Below, one piece after another: positions 44,152-52,461 of a DNA stretch of 64,000 bases. The first letter of the stretch is position 1. The number at the start of each line of letters is the position of its first letter. The notes below the pieces were generated by a model. That model was not told the DNA's origin. It was given only the letters and a program-made list of their open reading frames with translations, and searched no databases. The position numbers and the translations under genes are program-made. The stretch comes from an uncultured Oscillospiraceae bacterium (GTDB taxonomy: Bacteria > Bacillota > Clostridia > Oscillospirales > Oscillospiraceae): NCBI GenBank assembly GCA_910584045.1, contig CAJTYO010000008.1, forward strand, positions 16,358 to 80,357. Direction: 5' to 3'.

Positions 44152-44409
44152 ATGACTTACACCTATTCCCCCACCGGTGTCTGCTCCTCCAGAATCGACC
44201 TGGAACTGGAGGACGGCGTGATTCGATCCGTGGTCTTCACTGGCGGCTGCAACGGTAATTTAAAGGGTATTTGCAGCCTGGTGAAAGACATGCCAGCTAA
44301 GGAGGCTATCAGCAAGCTCCAGGGCATCCAGTGCGGCTGGAAGCCCACCAGCTGTCCCGACCAGCTGTCCAAAGCCCTCACCGAGGCTTTGCAGGTAGAG
44401 GGAAAATAA
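44152..44409 (+). CDS. TSCPD domain protein (TIGR03905-like)
   Basis: The 85-residue product is a single TSCPD domain: YSPTGVCSSRIDLELEDG, FTGGCNGNLKGICSLVKDM and the naming motif PTSCPDQL. The same domain closes class II ribonucleotide reductases, and small free-standing forms like this one are common in Clostridia with no assigned role. The conserved cysteines suggest metal or redox binding. It has its own promoter and terminator. Confidence 0.88.
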   Translation: MTYTYSPTGVCSSRIDLELEDGVIRSVVFTGGCNGNLKGICSLVKDMPAKEAISKLQGIQCGWKPTSCPDQLSKALTEALQVEGK

Positions 44410-44414
44410 AGCAT

Positions 44415-44463
44415 CTGCCAGCCCCCGGAAGGCTCTGACGCCCTCCGGGGGCGGCAGTATTTT
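44415..44463 (+). terminator. Intrinsic terminator after the TSCPD gene
   Basis: CTGCCAGCCCCCGGAAGG (44415-44432) pairs with CCCTCCGGGGGCGGCAG (44441-44457), followed by TATTTT. Confidence 0.75.
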
Positions 44464-44617
44464 CCATTCATGCCTGCGGCCTCTGCTAGAGACTTCATGG
44501 TCAACAAGCATTGTATGAAACGCGCCATCAAGGCACAGGCTTGATATTTGATAAATCGACAACAGCGCTTTTTCAAGTTCGCACACTATACAATGTCTGC
44601 CCAAAGGAGATGAAACA

Positions 44618-45337
44618 ATGCTCGATACGATCCTTTTCGATCTGGACGGTACGCTGGCCCCTTTCCTACAGGACGATTTCATCCGCGCCTACTTCGATCT
44701 GCTGGTTCGGCGGCTGACCCCCATGGGCTGCGACGGCGGTAAGCTGGTCAAGGCCCTTTGGAAGGGCGTAGACGCCATGATCGCCAATGACGGCTCTCTC
44801 ACCAACCGGCAAACCTTTTGGTCCGTATTCACCGGAGAACTGGGCGCGCAAGCCATGGCTCTGGAGAGTATTCTGAATGACTTCTATACCCGTGAGTTCG
44901 ACGCGGTCCGCTCCGTCCTGCGCTGGGATACGGACCGCAGCCATCTGCTCCGCAACCTGAGGGAAAAGGGGTACGGGCTGGTACTGGCCACCAACCCCAT
45001 CTTTCCCGCCGCAGCCGTGGAGACCCGGCTGGGCTGGGTGGGGCTGTCCTCCTCCGATTTTGACTATGTCACCACCTACGAGAACAGCCGCCGGAGCAAA
45101 CCCAATCCCGACTACTACCGGGATGTCCTCTCTCATATCGAGAAACAGGGGGAGAGCTGCCTGATGATCGGCAACAACCCTGTGGACGATATGGCCGCCG
45201 CAGAGGCGGGGCTGGCGGTGTTCCTGGTCACCGACTGCCTGGAAAATCCCGACGGACTGTCTGTAGACGGCTATCCCCACGGCACCTTTCAGAACCTGGA
45301 GGCAGCACTGCGGCAGCTGCCCTCTGTCAAATGTTAA
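44618..45337 (+). CDS. HAD-family hydrolase
   Basis: The 239-residue product has the four HAD motifs: DTILFDLDGTLAPF with the nucleophile Asp, LVLATNP, SKPNPDYY with the Lys, and LMIGNNPVDDMAAAEAG. An alpha-helical cap sits after motif I. It is a small-molecule phosphatase of the phosphoglycolate-phosphatase-like group; the substrate is unknown. AAAGGAG lies before the ATG. Confidence 0.9.
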   Translation: MLDTILFDLDGTLAPFLQDDFIRAYFDLLVRRLTPMGCDGGKLVKALWKGVDAMIANDGSLTNRQTFWSVFTGELGAQAMALESILNDFYTREFDAVRSVLRWDTDRSHLLRNLREKGYGLVLATNPIFPAAAVETRLGWVGLSSSDFDYVTTYENSRRSKPNPDYYRDVLSHIEKQGESCLMIGNNPVDDMAAAEAGLAVFLVTDCLENPDGLSVDGYPHGTFQNLEAALRQLPSVKC

Positions 45338-45338
45338 A

Positions 45339-45392
45339 AAAGCGCCCCACAGGCGGACAACGATGCATCTCCCGTCCGTCCCGGGGCGCTTT
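45339..45392. terminator. Terminator hairpin after the HAD gene
   Basis: AAAGCGCCCC (45339-45348) pairs with GGGGCGCTTT (45383-45392); an inner GGCGGAC/GTCCGTC adds a second stem. Confidence 0.7.
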
Positions 45393-45444
45393 CCCGCCCC
45401 CTCTTCGGAGAATTTTATAATTTCATTAAGATATAAAATACTTC

Positions 45445-45474
45445 TTGACAAGATGTACTATTCATTGTATAGTA
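45445..45474 (+). promoter_or_regulatory. padR promoter with overlapping inverted-repeat operator
   Basis: TTGACA (45445-45450), a 17-base spacer, TATAGT (45468-45473). The inverted repeat TACTAT...ATAGTA (45456-45461 and 45469-45474) covers the spacer end and the -10, where a PadR dimer would block polymerase. Self-repression is inferred. Confidence 0.75.
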
Positions 45475-45496
45475 TTGTGTGAAAGGGGGCATGGCA

Positions 45497-45835
45497 GTGA
45501 TTGATCCACAATTAAAGCGGGGACTACTGGATGTGTGCGTGCTCTCCGTGCTGCGGCGGGAGGACTCCTATGGCTATCAGATCATCAAGGACCTCTCCGG
45601 CTGCATCGAGATCTCCGAATCCACCCTCTACCCCATCCTGCGGCGGCTGGAGAGCGGCGGGTGTCTGACCGTCTACTCCGTGGAGCACAGCGGCAGACTG
45701 CGGAAGTTTTATCGGATCACCCCCGAGGGGGTCGGGGTGATCGACCAGTTTCTGAACAGCTGGCCGGAGATCCAGCGGGTATATGATTTAATAAAGGAGT
45801 GTGCCGAAGATGACGCGCGTACAATTTCTGAATGA
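45497..45835 (+). CDS. PadR-family regulator
   Basis: The 112-residue product is a winged-helix PadR repressor: LLDVCVLSVLRREDSYGYQI, STLYPILRRLESGG, then the wing and FYRITPEGVGVIDQFL. I choose GTG 45497 because AAAGGGGG lies 7 bases before it; ATG 45491 is too close to that site. It overlaps the next gene by 26 bases, the usual layout of PadR with a DUF1700/DUF4097 membrane protein, which the pair probably controls in answer to envelope stress. Confidence 0.9.
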   Translation: MIDPQLKRGLLDVCVLSVLRREDSYGYQIIKDLSGCIEISESTLYPILRRLESGGCLTVYSVEHSGRLRKFYRITPEGVGVIDQFLNSWPEIQRVYDLIKECAEDDARTISE

Positions 45836-47135
45836 TTTATACCACCACCTGCACGGGATGACCCCGGAACAGGCGGAGCAGCATCTGACCTACTACGCCG
45901 AGATGCTGGCCGACCGCATGGAGGAGGGCATGAGCGAGGAAGAGGCCGTGGCCGGGATGGAGGATGTGGAAACCATCGCCCGACGCATCCTAGAGGAGGA
46001 GGGCCTTGCCTACATCCCCCCGGAGGATCGGCCGGTAACGCCGCCGGCCTACCCGGATGTGACCCGCCTAGGCAGCGGAGGAGGAGACAGCAGCGGTGGT
46101 GGCAGCGGCCTCCGGTTCCCGCACAGATGGCACAGGCCTGTTCAGATTGCCCTGTCGGCGGCGGCCGCCGCCGCGATCTGCATAGTCCTGTTCGCCCGAA
46201 TCAACGATAGGCCCGCCCCGTCCCGGGAGACGCCCCCCGACCTGACCGACAATGTGGTGGAGGAGGTGTACCCGGAGGAGTACGATTTGAGCGCCCCCTA
46301 TGACGAAGGGTTCGAGTACCCCGGCTTCTCCGGGGAGTACCCCGCCTCCGATTACAACCGGCTGGACATCCAGTGGGCCTCCGGCGTGGTGTATGTCCAG
46401 AGCTGCTCAGGCGACGCTATCCGTATCGAGGAGTATGGCCAGTCCGATCTCAGCAACCGCACCCAGCTGGAGTGTCAGGAGGGGGACGGTGCTCTGACCA
46501 TCCGCTACCGGGCGGGGACCGGCCTGGGCAATGTGAAGGGCGGAAAGTGGCTGACGGTGCTGGTGCCCGACGGCCTGTTGGAGGAACTGACGGTGGCAAC
46601 CACTTCCGCCGCTGTATGTCTGAACGGCCTGGAGATGGGCAAGGTGCAGGTCTCCACCACCAGCGGGGACATTATCCCCTCCTACTGCTTCGCCCGGCGG
46701 GCAGAGCTGTCCTCTGTCAGCGCAGACATACATCTCTCCGGCCTCTATGCGGAGGAACTGAACATCTCTTCCGTCAGCGGGGATATCAGCGGAGATATGT
46801 ATCAAACCCTCCGTGCCTCCGTGAGCACCACATCCAGCGACATATTCCTCTCCACAGCAGACAGCATAGAAAACCTGGCGCTGCACACCGTCAGCGGAGA
46901 CATTTACGCCTATGTGGAGAATACCTCCGCCAAGCAAATCGATGTCGGCAGTACCAGCGGAGACGTGTCCCTGAGCCTGCCCTATGACTTGGGCTTTTCG
47001 CTGGACTTCAGCACCGTATCCGGCAGCCGGGACATCAGCTACGATATGGTTCTCCAGGACGGCAGGGAACTCTACAACGGAGGTGGATGCGAGATCAAGG
47101 TGGAGACCATCAGCGGCGGGCTGTCCATCTATTGA
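45810..47135 (+). CDS. DUF1700 (HAAS) / DUF4097 membrane protein
   Basis: The 441-residue product has an N-terminal HAAS helical domain (FLNDLYHHLHGMTPEQAEQH, then EEAVAGMEDVETIARRILEE). A Gly/Ser linker and one membrane segment (about 112-131) come next. The outside domain is a long beta-helix of DUF4097 repeats, seen as recurring S(V/T)SGDI and TTSSDI rungs. ATG 45810 has AAGGAG 10 bases upstream. The HAAS part probably binds the PadR repressor. The role of the beta-helix is unknown. Confidence 0.88.
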   Translation: MTRVQFLNDLYHHLHGMTPEQAEQHLTYYAEMLADRMEEGMSEEEAVAGMEDVETIARRILEEEGLAYIPPEDRPVTPPAYPDVTRLGSGGGDSSGGGSGLRFPHRWHRPVQIALSAAAAAAICIVLFARINDRPAPSRETPPDLTDNVVEEVYPEEYDLSAPYDEGFEYPGFSGEYPASDYNRLDIQWASGVVYVQSCSGDAIRIEEYGQSDLSNRTQLECQEGDGALTIRYRAGTGLGNVKGGKWLTVLVPDGLLEELTVATTSAAVCLNGLEMGKVQVSTTSGDIIPSYCFARRAELSSVSADIHLSGLYAEELNISSVSGDISGDMYQTLRASVSTTSSDIFLSTADSIENLALHTVSGDIYAYVENTSAKQIDVGSTSGDVSLSLPYDLGFSLDFSTVSGSRDISYDMVLQDGRELYNGGGCEIKVETISGGLSIY

Positions 47136-47155
47136 CCGCAGGTATGCACAGTAAA

Positions 47156-47196
47156 TCCCGGGCATATGTCGGCAGACGCTTGACATATGCCCGGGA
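47156..47196. promoter_or_regulatory. Perfect 15-bp inverted repeat over the crp/fnr promoter
   Basis: TCCCGGGCATATGTC (47156-47170) is repeated as its exact complement at 47182-47196, with 11 bases between. The right arm overlaps the -35 box of the next gene. It may end the upstream transcript, bind a regulator, or both; there is no T-run. Confidence 0.65.
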
Positions 47197-47208
47197 AACT
47201 TATATAAA
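47180..47208 (+). promoter_or_regulatory. Sigma-A promoter of the Crp/Fnr gene
   Basis: TTGACA (47180-47185), a 17-base spacer, TATAAA (47203-47208). Confidence 0.8.
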
Positions 47209-47233
47209 TATAGATGTGAAAGGGGTGTATCGT

Positions 47234-47893
47234 ATGGATTTTTCCCGCTATTTTCCCATCTGGCCGCAGCTGACGGCGGCGGAGCGGGAGCATCTGTCCG
47301 CGGCGGCCGTCTGCCGCGAGGTTAAACAGGGGACGCTGCTCCACAGCGGCTCTGCGGACTGCCTGGGCCTGCTGATGGTGGAGGCCGGCCGGCTGCGGGC
47401 CTATATTCTCTCCGGAGAGGGGCGGGAGATCACCCTGTACCGTCTGTTGGAGAGGGACGTATGCCTGCTTTCCGCCTCCTGCATGATGCGAGGTGCGCAA
47501 TTCGACGTGGCGGTGGAGGCGGAACGAGATTCAACCCTGTGGGTCATACCGTCGGAGACATACCGGCAGATCATGGCAAACTCCGCCCCGCTGGCCAACT
47601 ACACCAATGAGCTCATGGCGGGCCGGTTCGCCGACGTGATGTGGCTGATGGAGCAGGTGATGTGGAAAAGCATGGACCGGCGACTGGCCGCCTTTCTGCT
47701 GGAGGAGGCCGCCCTGGAGGAGACGGAGGTCCTGCCTCTCACCCAGGAGCGGATCGGCGCCCACCTGGGGACAGCCCGCGAGGTGGTCACCCGGATGCTG
47801 CGCTACTTTCAGGGCGAGGGCCTGGTGAAGCTGCGCCGCGGCGCGGTGGAGCTCACTGACCCCGCCGGACTGCGTGCGCTGGCCGGAAAATAG
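47234..47893 (+). CDS. Crp/Fnr-family regulator
   Basis: The 219-residue product has an N-terminal cyclic-nucleotide-type beta-barrel (LGLLMVEAGRLRAYILSGEG, EITLYRLLERDVCLLSASCM), the long dimer helix, and a C-terminal winged helix (LTQERIGAHLGTAREVVTRM). It has no N-terminal iron-sulfur cysteine set as in Fnr. The Cys pair in CLLSASC lies in the barrel and could be redox-active. The neighbours are thioredoxin and an iron-sulfur pair, which suggests redox control. AAAGGGG precedes ATG 47234. Confidence 0.9.
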   Translation: MDFSRYFPIWPQLTAAEREHLSAAAVCREVKQGTLLHSGSADCLGLLMVEAGRLRAYILSGEGREITLYRLLERDVCLLSASCMMRGAQFDVAVEAERDSTLWVIPSETYRQIMANSAPLANYTNELMAGRFADVMWLMEQVMWKSMDRRLAAFLLEEAALEETEVLPLTQERIGAHLGTAREVVTRMLRYFQGEGLVKLRRGAVELTDPAGLRALAGK

Positions 47894-47966
47894 CGCCCCC
47901 TTCCCTGCTCACGCTTTCTTTTAAAAAACCATCAAAAGCGCCTTTGACTCGAGACTACATACATTA

Positions 47967-48272
47967 TCAGAGCATGGCCAGGATCTGCTGCTTAGAGCGG
48001 GCGCCGACGGCGCGGCCCACAATCTTTCCGTTCTTCATCACCATCAACGTGGGGATGCTCATGACCCGAAACTGCGCGGCCAGCTCCTGCTCCTGGTCCA
48101 CATTGATTTTTCCAACCTTGATGTCGCTGCGCTCCGCGGCGATCTCCTCCACCACCGGCCCCACGGCCCGGCAGGGGCCGCACCAGGGCGCCCAGAAGTC
48201 CACCAGGACCGGCTTGGTACTGTCCAGGACCACCGCCTGGAAGTTGTCCTTCGTTATGTGTAAAGCTGACAT
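47967..48272 (-). CDS. trxA: Thioredoxin
   Basis: The 101-residue product is a classical cytoplasmic thioredoxin: VDFWAPWCGPCRAVGPVVEE with the WCGPC active site, KINVDQEQELAAQF, and the cis-Pro in MSIPTLMVMKNG. AGGAGG precedes the ATG. It converges on the Crp/Fnr gene; no thioredoxin reductase is next to it. Confidence 0.95.
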   Translation of the reverse strand: MSALHITKDNFQAVVLDSTKPVLVDFWAPWCGPCRAVGPVVEEIAAERSDIKVGKINVDQEQELAAQFRVMSIPTLMVMKNGKIVGRAVGARSKQQILAML

Positions 48273-48343
48273 AGGGTATTCCTCCTGTTATTGTTTTGAT
48301 AGGACCATAATACCGGTTTCGGCCGCCCGTTTCCGTGACAAGA

Positions 48344-48919
48344 TCACACTTTACCGTTTTTGGCCCTGCAAATCAGCTGGGTCATGGTGCCCATGGGGCA
48401 GTATACGCACCAGCTGCGGGGCTTGAACAGCACCATTGTGAGCAACCCCAGCACTGTTGAGGTTAGCATCACACTGTAAAAGCCAAAGGCAAACTGGGCC
48501 ACGCCGGGGTGGAACAGCGTTCCGTGATAGGCCCACTGCCATGGGAGCTTGAAGGTCCACAGCAGCGTAACCACCTGCCGCAGCTCCCGTGCGCCGGCAA
48601 AGACCAGATAGGTACTCCACAGCATCTGGAAAAACATGGCGAAAAAGAAGATCAAAAAGCCGTACCGGAACCATTTGCTCTTCATCCACCGGGGTATGTC
48701 CCTCCTTCTGGACAGGCCGAACCGTCCGCCCAACAGGCCGAATAGCTGCCCTCTCCCGCAGTAGCGGTTGCAGTACCCCTTGCTGCCCGCCGCGATGGAG
48801 ATAATCAGCGGTATAAAAAAGCAGAGCAGCCCCAGCCAGGCAAACAGAATGTTGAAAAAGCCCAGCAGCAGATATGTCAGCGACGCGATCCAGAGATAAT
48901 CATACCACCGCTTCTTCAT
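48344..48919 (-). CDS. Membrane protein with NapH-like iron-sulfur motifs
   Basis: The 191-residue product has four to five membrane segments and two cysteine motifs facing the same side: KGYCNRYCGRGQLFG and WCVYCPMGTMTQLIC. This is the layout of NapH/CcoG/RnfC-associated membrane electron carriers, in a shortened form. The ATG overlaps the ferredoxin stop as ATGA. The two probably form an electron-transfer pair, but the donor and acceptor are unknown. Confidence 0.82.
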   Translation of the reverse strand: MKKRWYDYLWIASLTYLLLGFFNILFAWLGLLCFFIPLIISIAAGSKGYCNRYCGRGQLFGLLGGRFGLSRRRDIPRWMKSKWFRYGFLIFFFAMFFQMLWSTYLVFAGARELRQVVTLLWTFKLPWQWAYHGTLFHPGVAQFAFGFYSVMLTSTVLGLLTMVLFKPRSWCVYCPMGTMTQLICRAKNGKV

Positions 48920-49128
48920 GCGACCACCTCCCCTATTGTGATAACGGACGCGGGACACTCCTTTGCGCACTTCCCGCAGCCCACGCACCGTTCCGGGTCC
49001 ACCTGTGCCGTGACGCCATTGACGATCCGTATCGCCGCGAAGGGACAGACCTTCACACAGCAGCCGCAGGCCACGCAGTCACGCTGCTCCACCTGCGCCC
49101 GGCGCTTTTTCTTTTTCTCTCCAATCAT
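48916..49128 (-). CDS. 2[4Fe-4S] ferredoxin-like protein
   Basis: The 70-residue product has two cluster motifs, CVACGCCVKVCP and CVGCGKCAKECP, after a very basic start (GEKKKKRRAQ) that may sit near membrane lipids or its membrane partner. AAGGAGG precedes the ATG. It is coupled to the downstream membrane iron-sulfur protein. Confidence 0.92.
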   Translation of the reverse strand: MIGEKKKKRRAQVEQRDCVACGCCVKVCPFAAIRIVNGVTAQVDPERCVGCGKCAKECPASVITIGEVVA

Positions 49129-49145
49129 GCTTGCACCTCCTTGGA

Positions 49146-49165
49146 TGATAGGAAATATTCTATCA
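49146..49165. promoter_or_regulatory. Inverted repeat before the ferredoxin ribosome site
   Basis: TGATAG-GAAATATT-CTATCA lies directly upstream of the ferredoxin ribosome site on the minus strand. It could be an operator for the nearby Crp/Fnr protein, but its spacing differs from the classical FNR box. Confidence 0.4.
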
Positions 49166-49170
49166 AAAAT

Positions 49171-49211
49171 CCGGCGCGGCTACCGTGATTTTGTCACAGT
49201 AGCCGCGCCGG
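49171..49211 (-). terminator. 18-bp hairpin in the ferredoxin leader
   Basis: CCGGCGCGGCTACCGTGA (49171-49188) pairs with TCACAGTAGCCGCGCCGG (49194-49211) with one mismatch; on the minus strand it is followed by ATTTTTG. It is either a second terminator behind spo0A or an attenuator for the ferredoxin genes. Confidence 0.7.
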
Positions 49212-49230
49212 GTTTCTCATCCGCCAGCGT

Positions 49231-49272
49231 ACAAAAAAACCTACTCCCCCGCCGCCGCGCGCGGCGGGGGAG
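49231..49272 (-). terminator. Intrinsic terminator downstream of spo0A
   Basis: CTCCCCCGCCGC (49244-49255) pairs with GCGGCGGGGGAG (49261-49272). On the minus strand TAGG and seven T follow. It lies about 200 bases past the spo0A stop. The rest of the 49129-49472 gap shows no gene. Confidence 0.8.
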
Positions 49273-49472
49273 AGTGGGCTGATGAACAGACACGCTTCTA
49301 TTGGGCTCTCTTTCTTCCTCTACATACACGCCATATCCTCTGCGCGGCTGGGCGGCGTGTCATACTAATTCTCAATAAAAATGAAATTCTTTTATTGGGC
49401 CTTAGAATACGGCCCAGCGGCAAAGCCGCCGAGAATGTTGTCAATACTTTTCCTGAAGCGTCAGAAACAGTA

Positions 49473-50222
49473 TTACGCTGTAGCATTTTTCAGCTTGAGA
49501 CGAATGCGGTCGCTTATCATGGCGATAAATTCTGAGTTGGTTGGCTTTCCCTTGGCGTTGCTGACGGTGTACCCGAAAAACTTCTGCAGCGTCTCCAGGT
49601 CCCCCCTGTCCCACGCCACCTCGATGGCGTGGCGGATGGCTCGCTCCACCCGGCTGGGCGTGGTGTGATACCGCTTTGCCACCTCCGGATAGAGCACTTT
49701 GGTGACGGAATTGATAACCTCCATGTTCTCCACAGTAATCATAATTGCCTCGCGGACATATTGATACCCCTTGATATGGGCGGGCACGCCCACCTCGTGG
49801 ATGATGGAGGTCACCAGCTCCTCCAGGCCGGGGGCGTGAATCTTAGGGTCCGCCTTCTCCGCCAGACGGAGCAGACTGTCCACCATGGCGTCCTCTGTGT
49901 AAGGTTTGCTGATAAACATGGCGGCGCCCAGGTCTCCGGCCTGCGCGGCCACTTTATTTGTGACGAAAGAGGATGTCACCAGGACCAGAGGCATATCCTC
50001 CCCCTCCATACGCTGCAGGATGGACAGTCCGTCCAACCCGGGCAGAACAATATCCAGCACCAGGATGTCCGGCTTGCTCTCCCCTACCAAGGGCAGCACC
50101 TCGCCGCCATCCCCGGTAGAGGCCGTAACGACAAAGCGTCCCGTTTTTTCCAGGGCGTCTGCCAACATGCTGCGGGCCTCTGCATCCGCGTCCGCCAGCA
50201 CAATTTTTATTCTATTGTCCAT
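49473..50222 (-). CDS. spo0A: Sporulation master regulator Spo0A
   Basis: The 249-residue product has an N-terminal receiver (IVLADADAEARS, the acceptor Asp in ILVLDIVLPGLDGLSIL, Thr/Ser at LVTSS and Lys in FISKPY) and the Spo0A C-domain (IIHEVGVPAHIKGYQYVREA, TTPSRVERAIRHAIEVAWDR, KGKPTNSEFIA). It shows the organism belongs to the endospore-forming line. ATG 50222 follows AAAGGAT; a frame from 50258 is longer without support. spoIVB, often its neighbour, is not here. Any link to the kinases at 38-44 kb is untested. Confidence 0.97.
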   Translation of the reverse strand: MDNRIKIVLADADAEARSMLADALEKTGRFVVTASTGDGGEVLPLVGESKPDILVLDIVLPGLDGLSILQRMEGEDMPLVLVTSSFVTNKVAAQAGDLGAAMFISKPYTEDAMVDSLLRLAEKADPKIHAPGLEELVTSIIHEVGVPAHIKGYQYVREAIMITVENMEVINSVTKVLYPEVAKRYHTTPSRVERAIRHAIEVAWDRGDLETLQKFFGYTVSNAKGKPTNSEFIAMISDRIRLKLKNATA

Positions 50223-50323
50223 ATGCGTTGATCCTTTCAAATATTTGCATGTCGACATGAATAGGGGGCCATCCGTCTGTTTAGACGAAATCTCGAAGCT
50301 TCGTTGCGCCTTGTTTACAAATT

Positions 50324-50352
50324 ACCATAAACAGACAGAAAACACAAGTCAA
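50324..50352 (-). promoter_or_regulatory. Promoter of spo0A
   Basis: On the minus strand TTGACT (50352-50347), a 17-base spacer, TATGGT (50329-50324). The gap 50223-50517 has no gene. Confidence 0.65.
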
Positions 50353-50388
50353 AACTTGCGATTTTCGGCCTAAAACCTCAATATTTCG

Positions 50389-50395
50389 TTCGACA
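50389..50395 (-). promoter_or_regulatory. Putative 0A box upstream of spo0A
   Basis: The minus strand reads TGTCGAA, a perfect Spo0A-binding heptamer (TGNCGAA), 36 bases upstream of the -35. It suggests self-regulation. A single 7-mer can occur by chance. Confidence 0.45.
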
Positions 50396-50517
50396 AAACA
50401 GGGAGAATTTTCCATAAAAACCGAATCTGGGAGAATCCGGGGACCGACGGAGCCAACAGCTGCCGCGATAGACATACATACGTTTTGAAAAGGATTCAGC
50501 GCCCCAGAGAATACGCC

Positions 50518-50718
50518 TCATTCAAACACAAAAATTTCCTCAATGGGTGCGTCCACCGCCCGCGAGATGTCCACAGCCAGCTTTAAAGAGGGGTTATACT
50601 GGGCCTTCTCCAGCCGCATAATGGTCTCCCGCCGGACCCCCACCAGCTCCGCCAGCTCCCCCTGGGTCAAGCCTTTAAGGACGCGGTAGGTTTTCAGATG
50701 ACAGGTAAAGCCGTCCAT
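50518..50718 (-). CDS. Small XRE-type regulator
   Basis: The 66-residue product is a single helix-turn-helix of the type with LKTYRVLKGLTQGELAELVG, VRRETIMRLEKAQYNPSL and ending IEEIFVFE. ATG 50718 overlaps the stop of the DUF3796 gene as ATGA; GTG 50721 is an alternative. Such regulators often follow or precede a membrane protein like the one here and control the pair. Confidence 0.9.
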   Translation of the reverse strand: MDGFTCHLKTYRVLKGLTQGELAELVGVRRETIMRLEKAQYNPSLKLAVDISRAVDAPIEEIFVFE

Positions 50719-51404
50719 CACCCGTCCTCCTCCATCGCCGCGGCGTCGTCATGGTCGTAGCGGTAGAGCAGATACTCCGAGAGGAACATGGTCAGCGCCA
50801 CAGTCAGCGCGATACCGGCGATCAGAATGGGGGCAACCAGCTCCGCCGTAAGCCGCCCGGAGCATCCCGCAAAAATCAGCAGCAAGAATATGATGCCGAA
50901 GCCGATCCGCAGGGCCTTCCGCTCCGCCCTGGCGGCGTTTTCCTTGTAACGCTCGTCCATGAGGGTGTTGGACATCTTCCCCTCAAAGAAGAATCCAAAG
51001 AAGCCGAAGAAGCCGAAAAATATAAAGCCCGACAGGTCCCCCAGAGCTCCATAGGTCCAGAACCCGGCAAATCCCAGAAACCCGCAGAACCCCAAAAAGC
51101 CGAGCTTCGGGCTCAGCCGCCGGGTGCGTCCTGTCTTCACTACACATTCCTTCTGCTCTCGTATGCCCCGCACCAGCAGGAACGCCAGGTATAGGGCATA
51201 CAGCACGTCCAGCGCCACAGCCAGGAGCATGGGAATATCTGTCGGCTCGAAGGCATAGGAATGAATGGGATAGACGAGCCTTCCCCCATTGTACGTCAGA
51301 TCGTACCACACCGCCGCGCCCGTCAAAACCGCGCAGGCCACTCCGCCCAGCACCAGCGTCACTCCCCGGGGCCGTCTGGAAGTAAAATTCTTTCTTGTAT
51401 TCAT
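50718..51404 (-). CDS. DUF3796-like membrane protein
   Basis: The 228-residue product has about six membrane segments and the telling Phe/Gly-rich middle (KLGFLGFCGFLGFAGF; FFGFFGFFGFFFEGK) seen in DUF3796 proteins, followed by MDERYKENAARAERKALR. It is the first gene of a two-gene unit with the XRE regulator. The function is unknown. GAGGAGG stands before the ATG. Confidence 0.85.
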   Translation of the reverse strand: MNTRKNFTSRRPRGVTLVLGGVACAVLTGAAVWYDLTYNGGRLVYPIHSYAFEPTDIPMLLAVALDVLYALYLAFLLVRGIREQKECVVKTGRTRRLSPKLGFLGFCGFLGFAGFWTYGALGDLSGFIFFGFFGFFGFFFEGKMSNTLMDERYKENAARAERKALRIGFGIIFLLLIFAGCSGRLTAELVAPILIAGIALTVALTMFLSEYLLYRYDHDDAAAMEEDG

Positions 51405-51427
51405 GATATATGCCTCCTCATTTCTTC

Positions 51428-51454
51428 AAGAGATTTATTTGTCTCTTGTTGAGA
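51428..51454 (-). promoter_or_regulatory. Overlapping inverted repeats, candidate operator of the XRE/DUF3796 unit
   Basis: TCTC-TTGTT-GAGA (51442-51454) and AAGAGA-N8-TCTCTT (51428-51447) overlap just downstream of the minus-strand -10. This is a good place for the co-encoded XRE protein to bind. Confidence 0.5.
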
Positions 51455-51456
51455 TA

Positions 51457-51485
51457 AATATATCACCATCAGTTTCTCTTGTCAA
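51457..51485 (-). promoter_or_regulatory. Sigma-A promoter of the DUF3796/XRE unit
   Basis: On the minus strand TTGACA (51485-51480), a 17-base spacer, TATATT (51462-51457). Confidence 0.8.
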
Positions 51486-51660
51486 GAGGCAATATGACAA
51501 ATATATCTCTTTTTAGCGCACCGCCCGTACAGGAGAAAATGGCGGGCTTCTCCCCTCCCCCGCGACGGTATGACCGCCATATTCCGACGGCTTTCGACGT
51601 CCGGACAAATATTTCCTGCCGGAGATAGGCGAAATTGGGAAAAAACCGGTGTTTCCTCCC

Positions 51661-51689
51661 TTGACGGATGGTCTGGCAATGTGTATCAT
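51661..51689 (+). promoter_or_regulatory. Sigma-A promoter of ftsEX
   Basis: TTGACG (51661-51666), a 17-base spacer, TATCAT (51684-51689), about 85 bases before ftsE. Confidence 0.7.
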
Positions 51690-51774
51690 ATATAGATGTA
51701 AGATTTTGTCCTTTTTTCGAAAAAACGGACGGCAGAATACTTCGGCCCACCGGCCGGAAAGGGTACGCAAAAGC

Positions 51775-52457
<683 letters not shown>

Positions 52458-52461
<4 letters not shown>

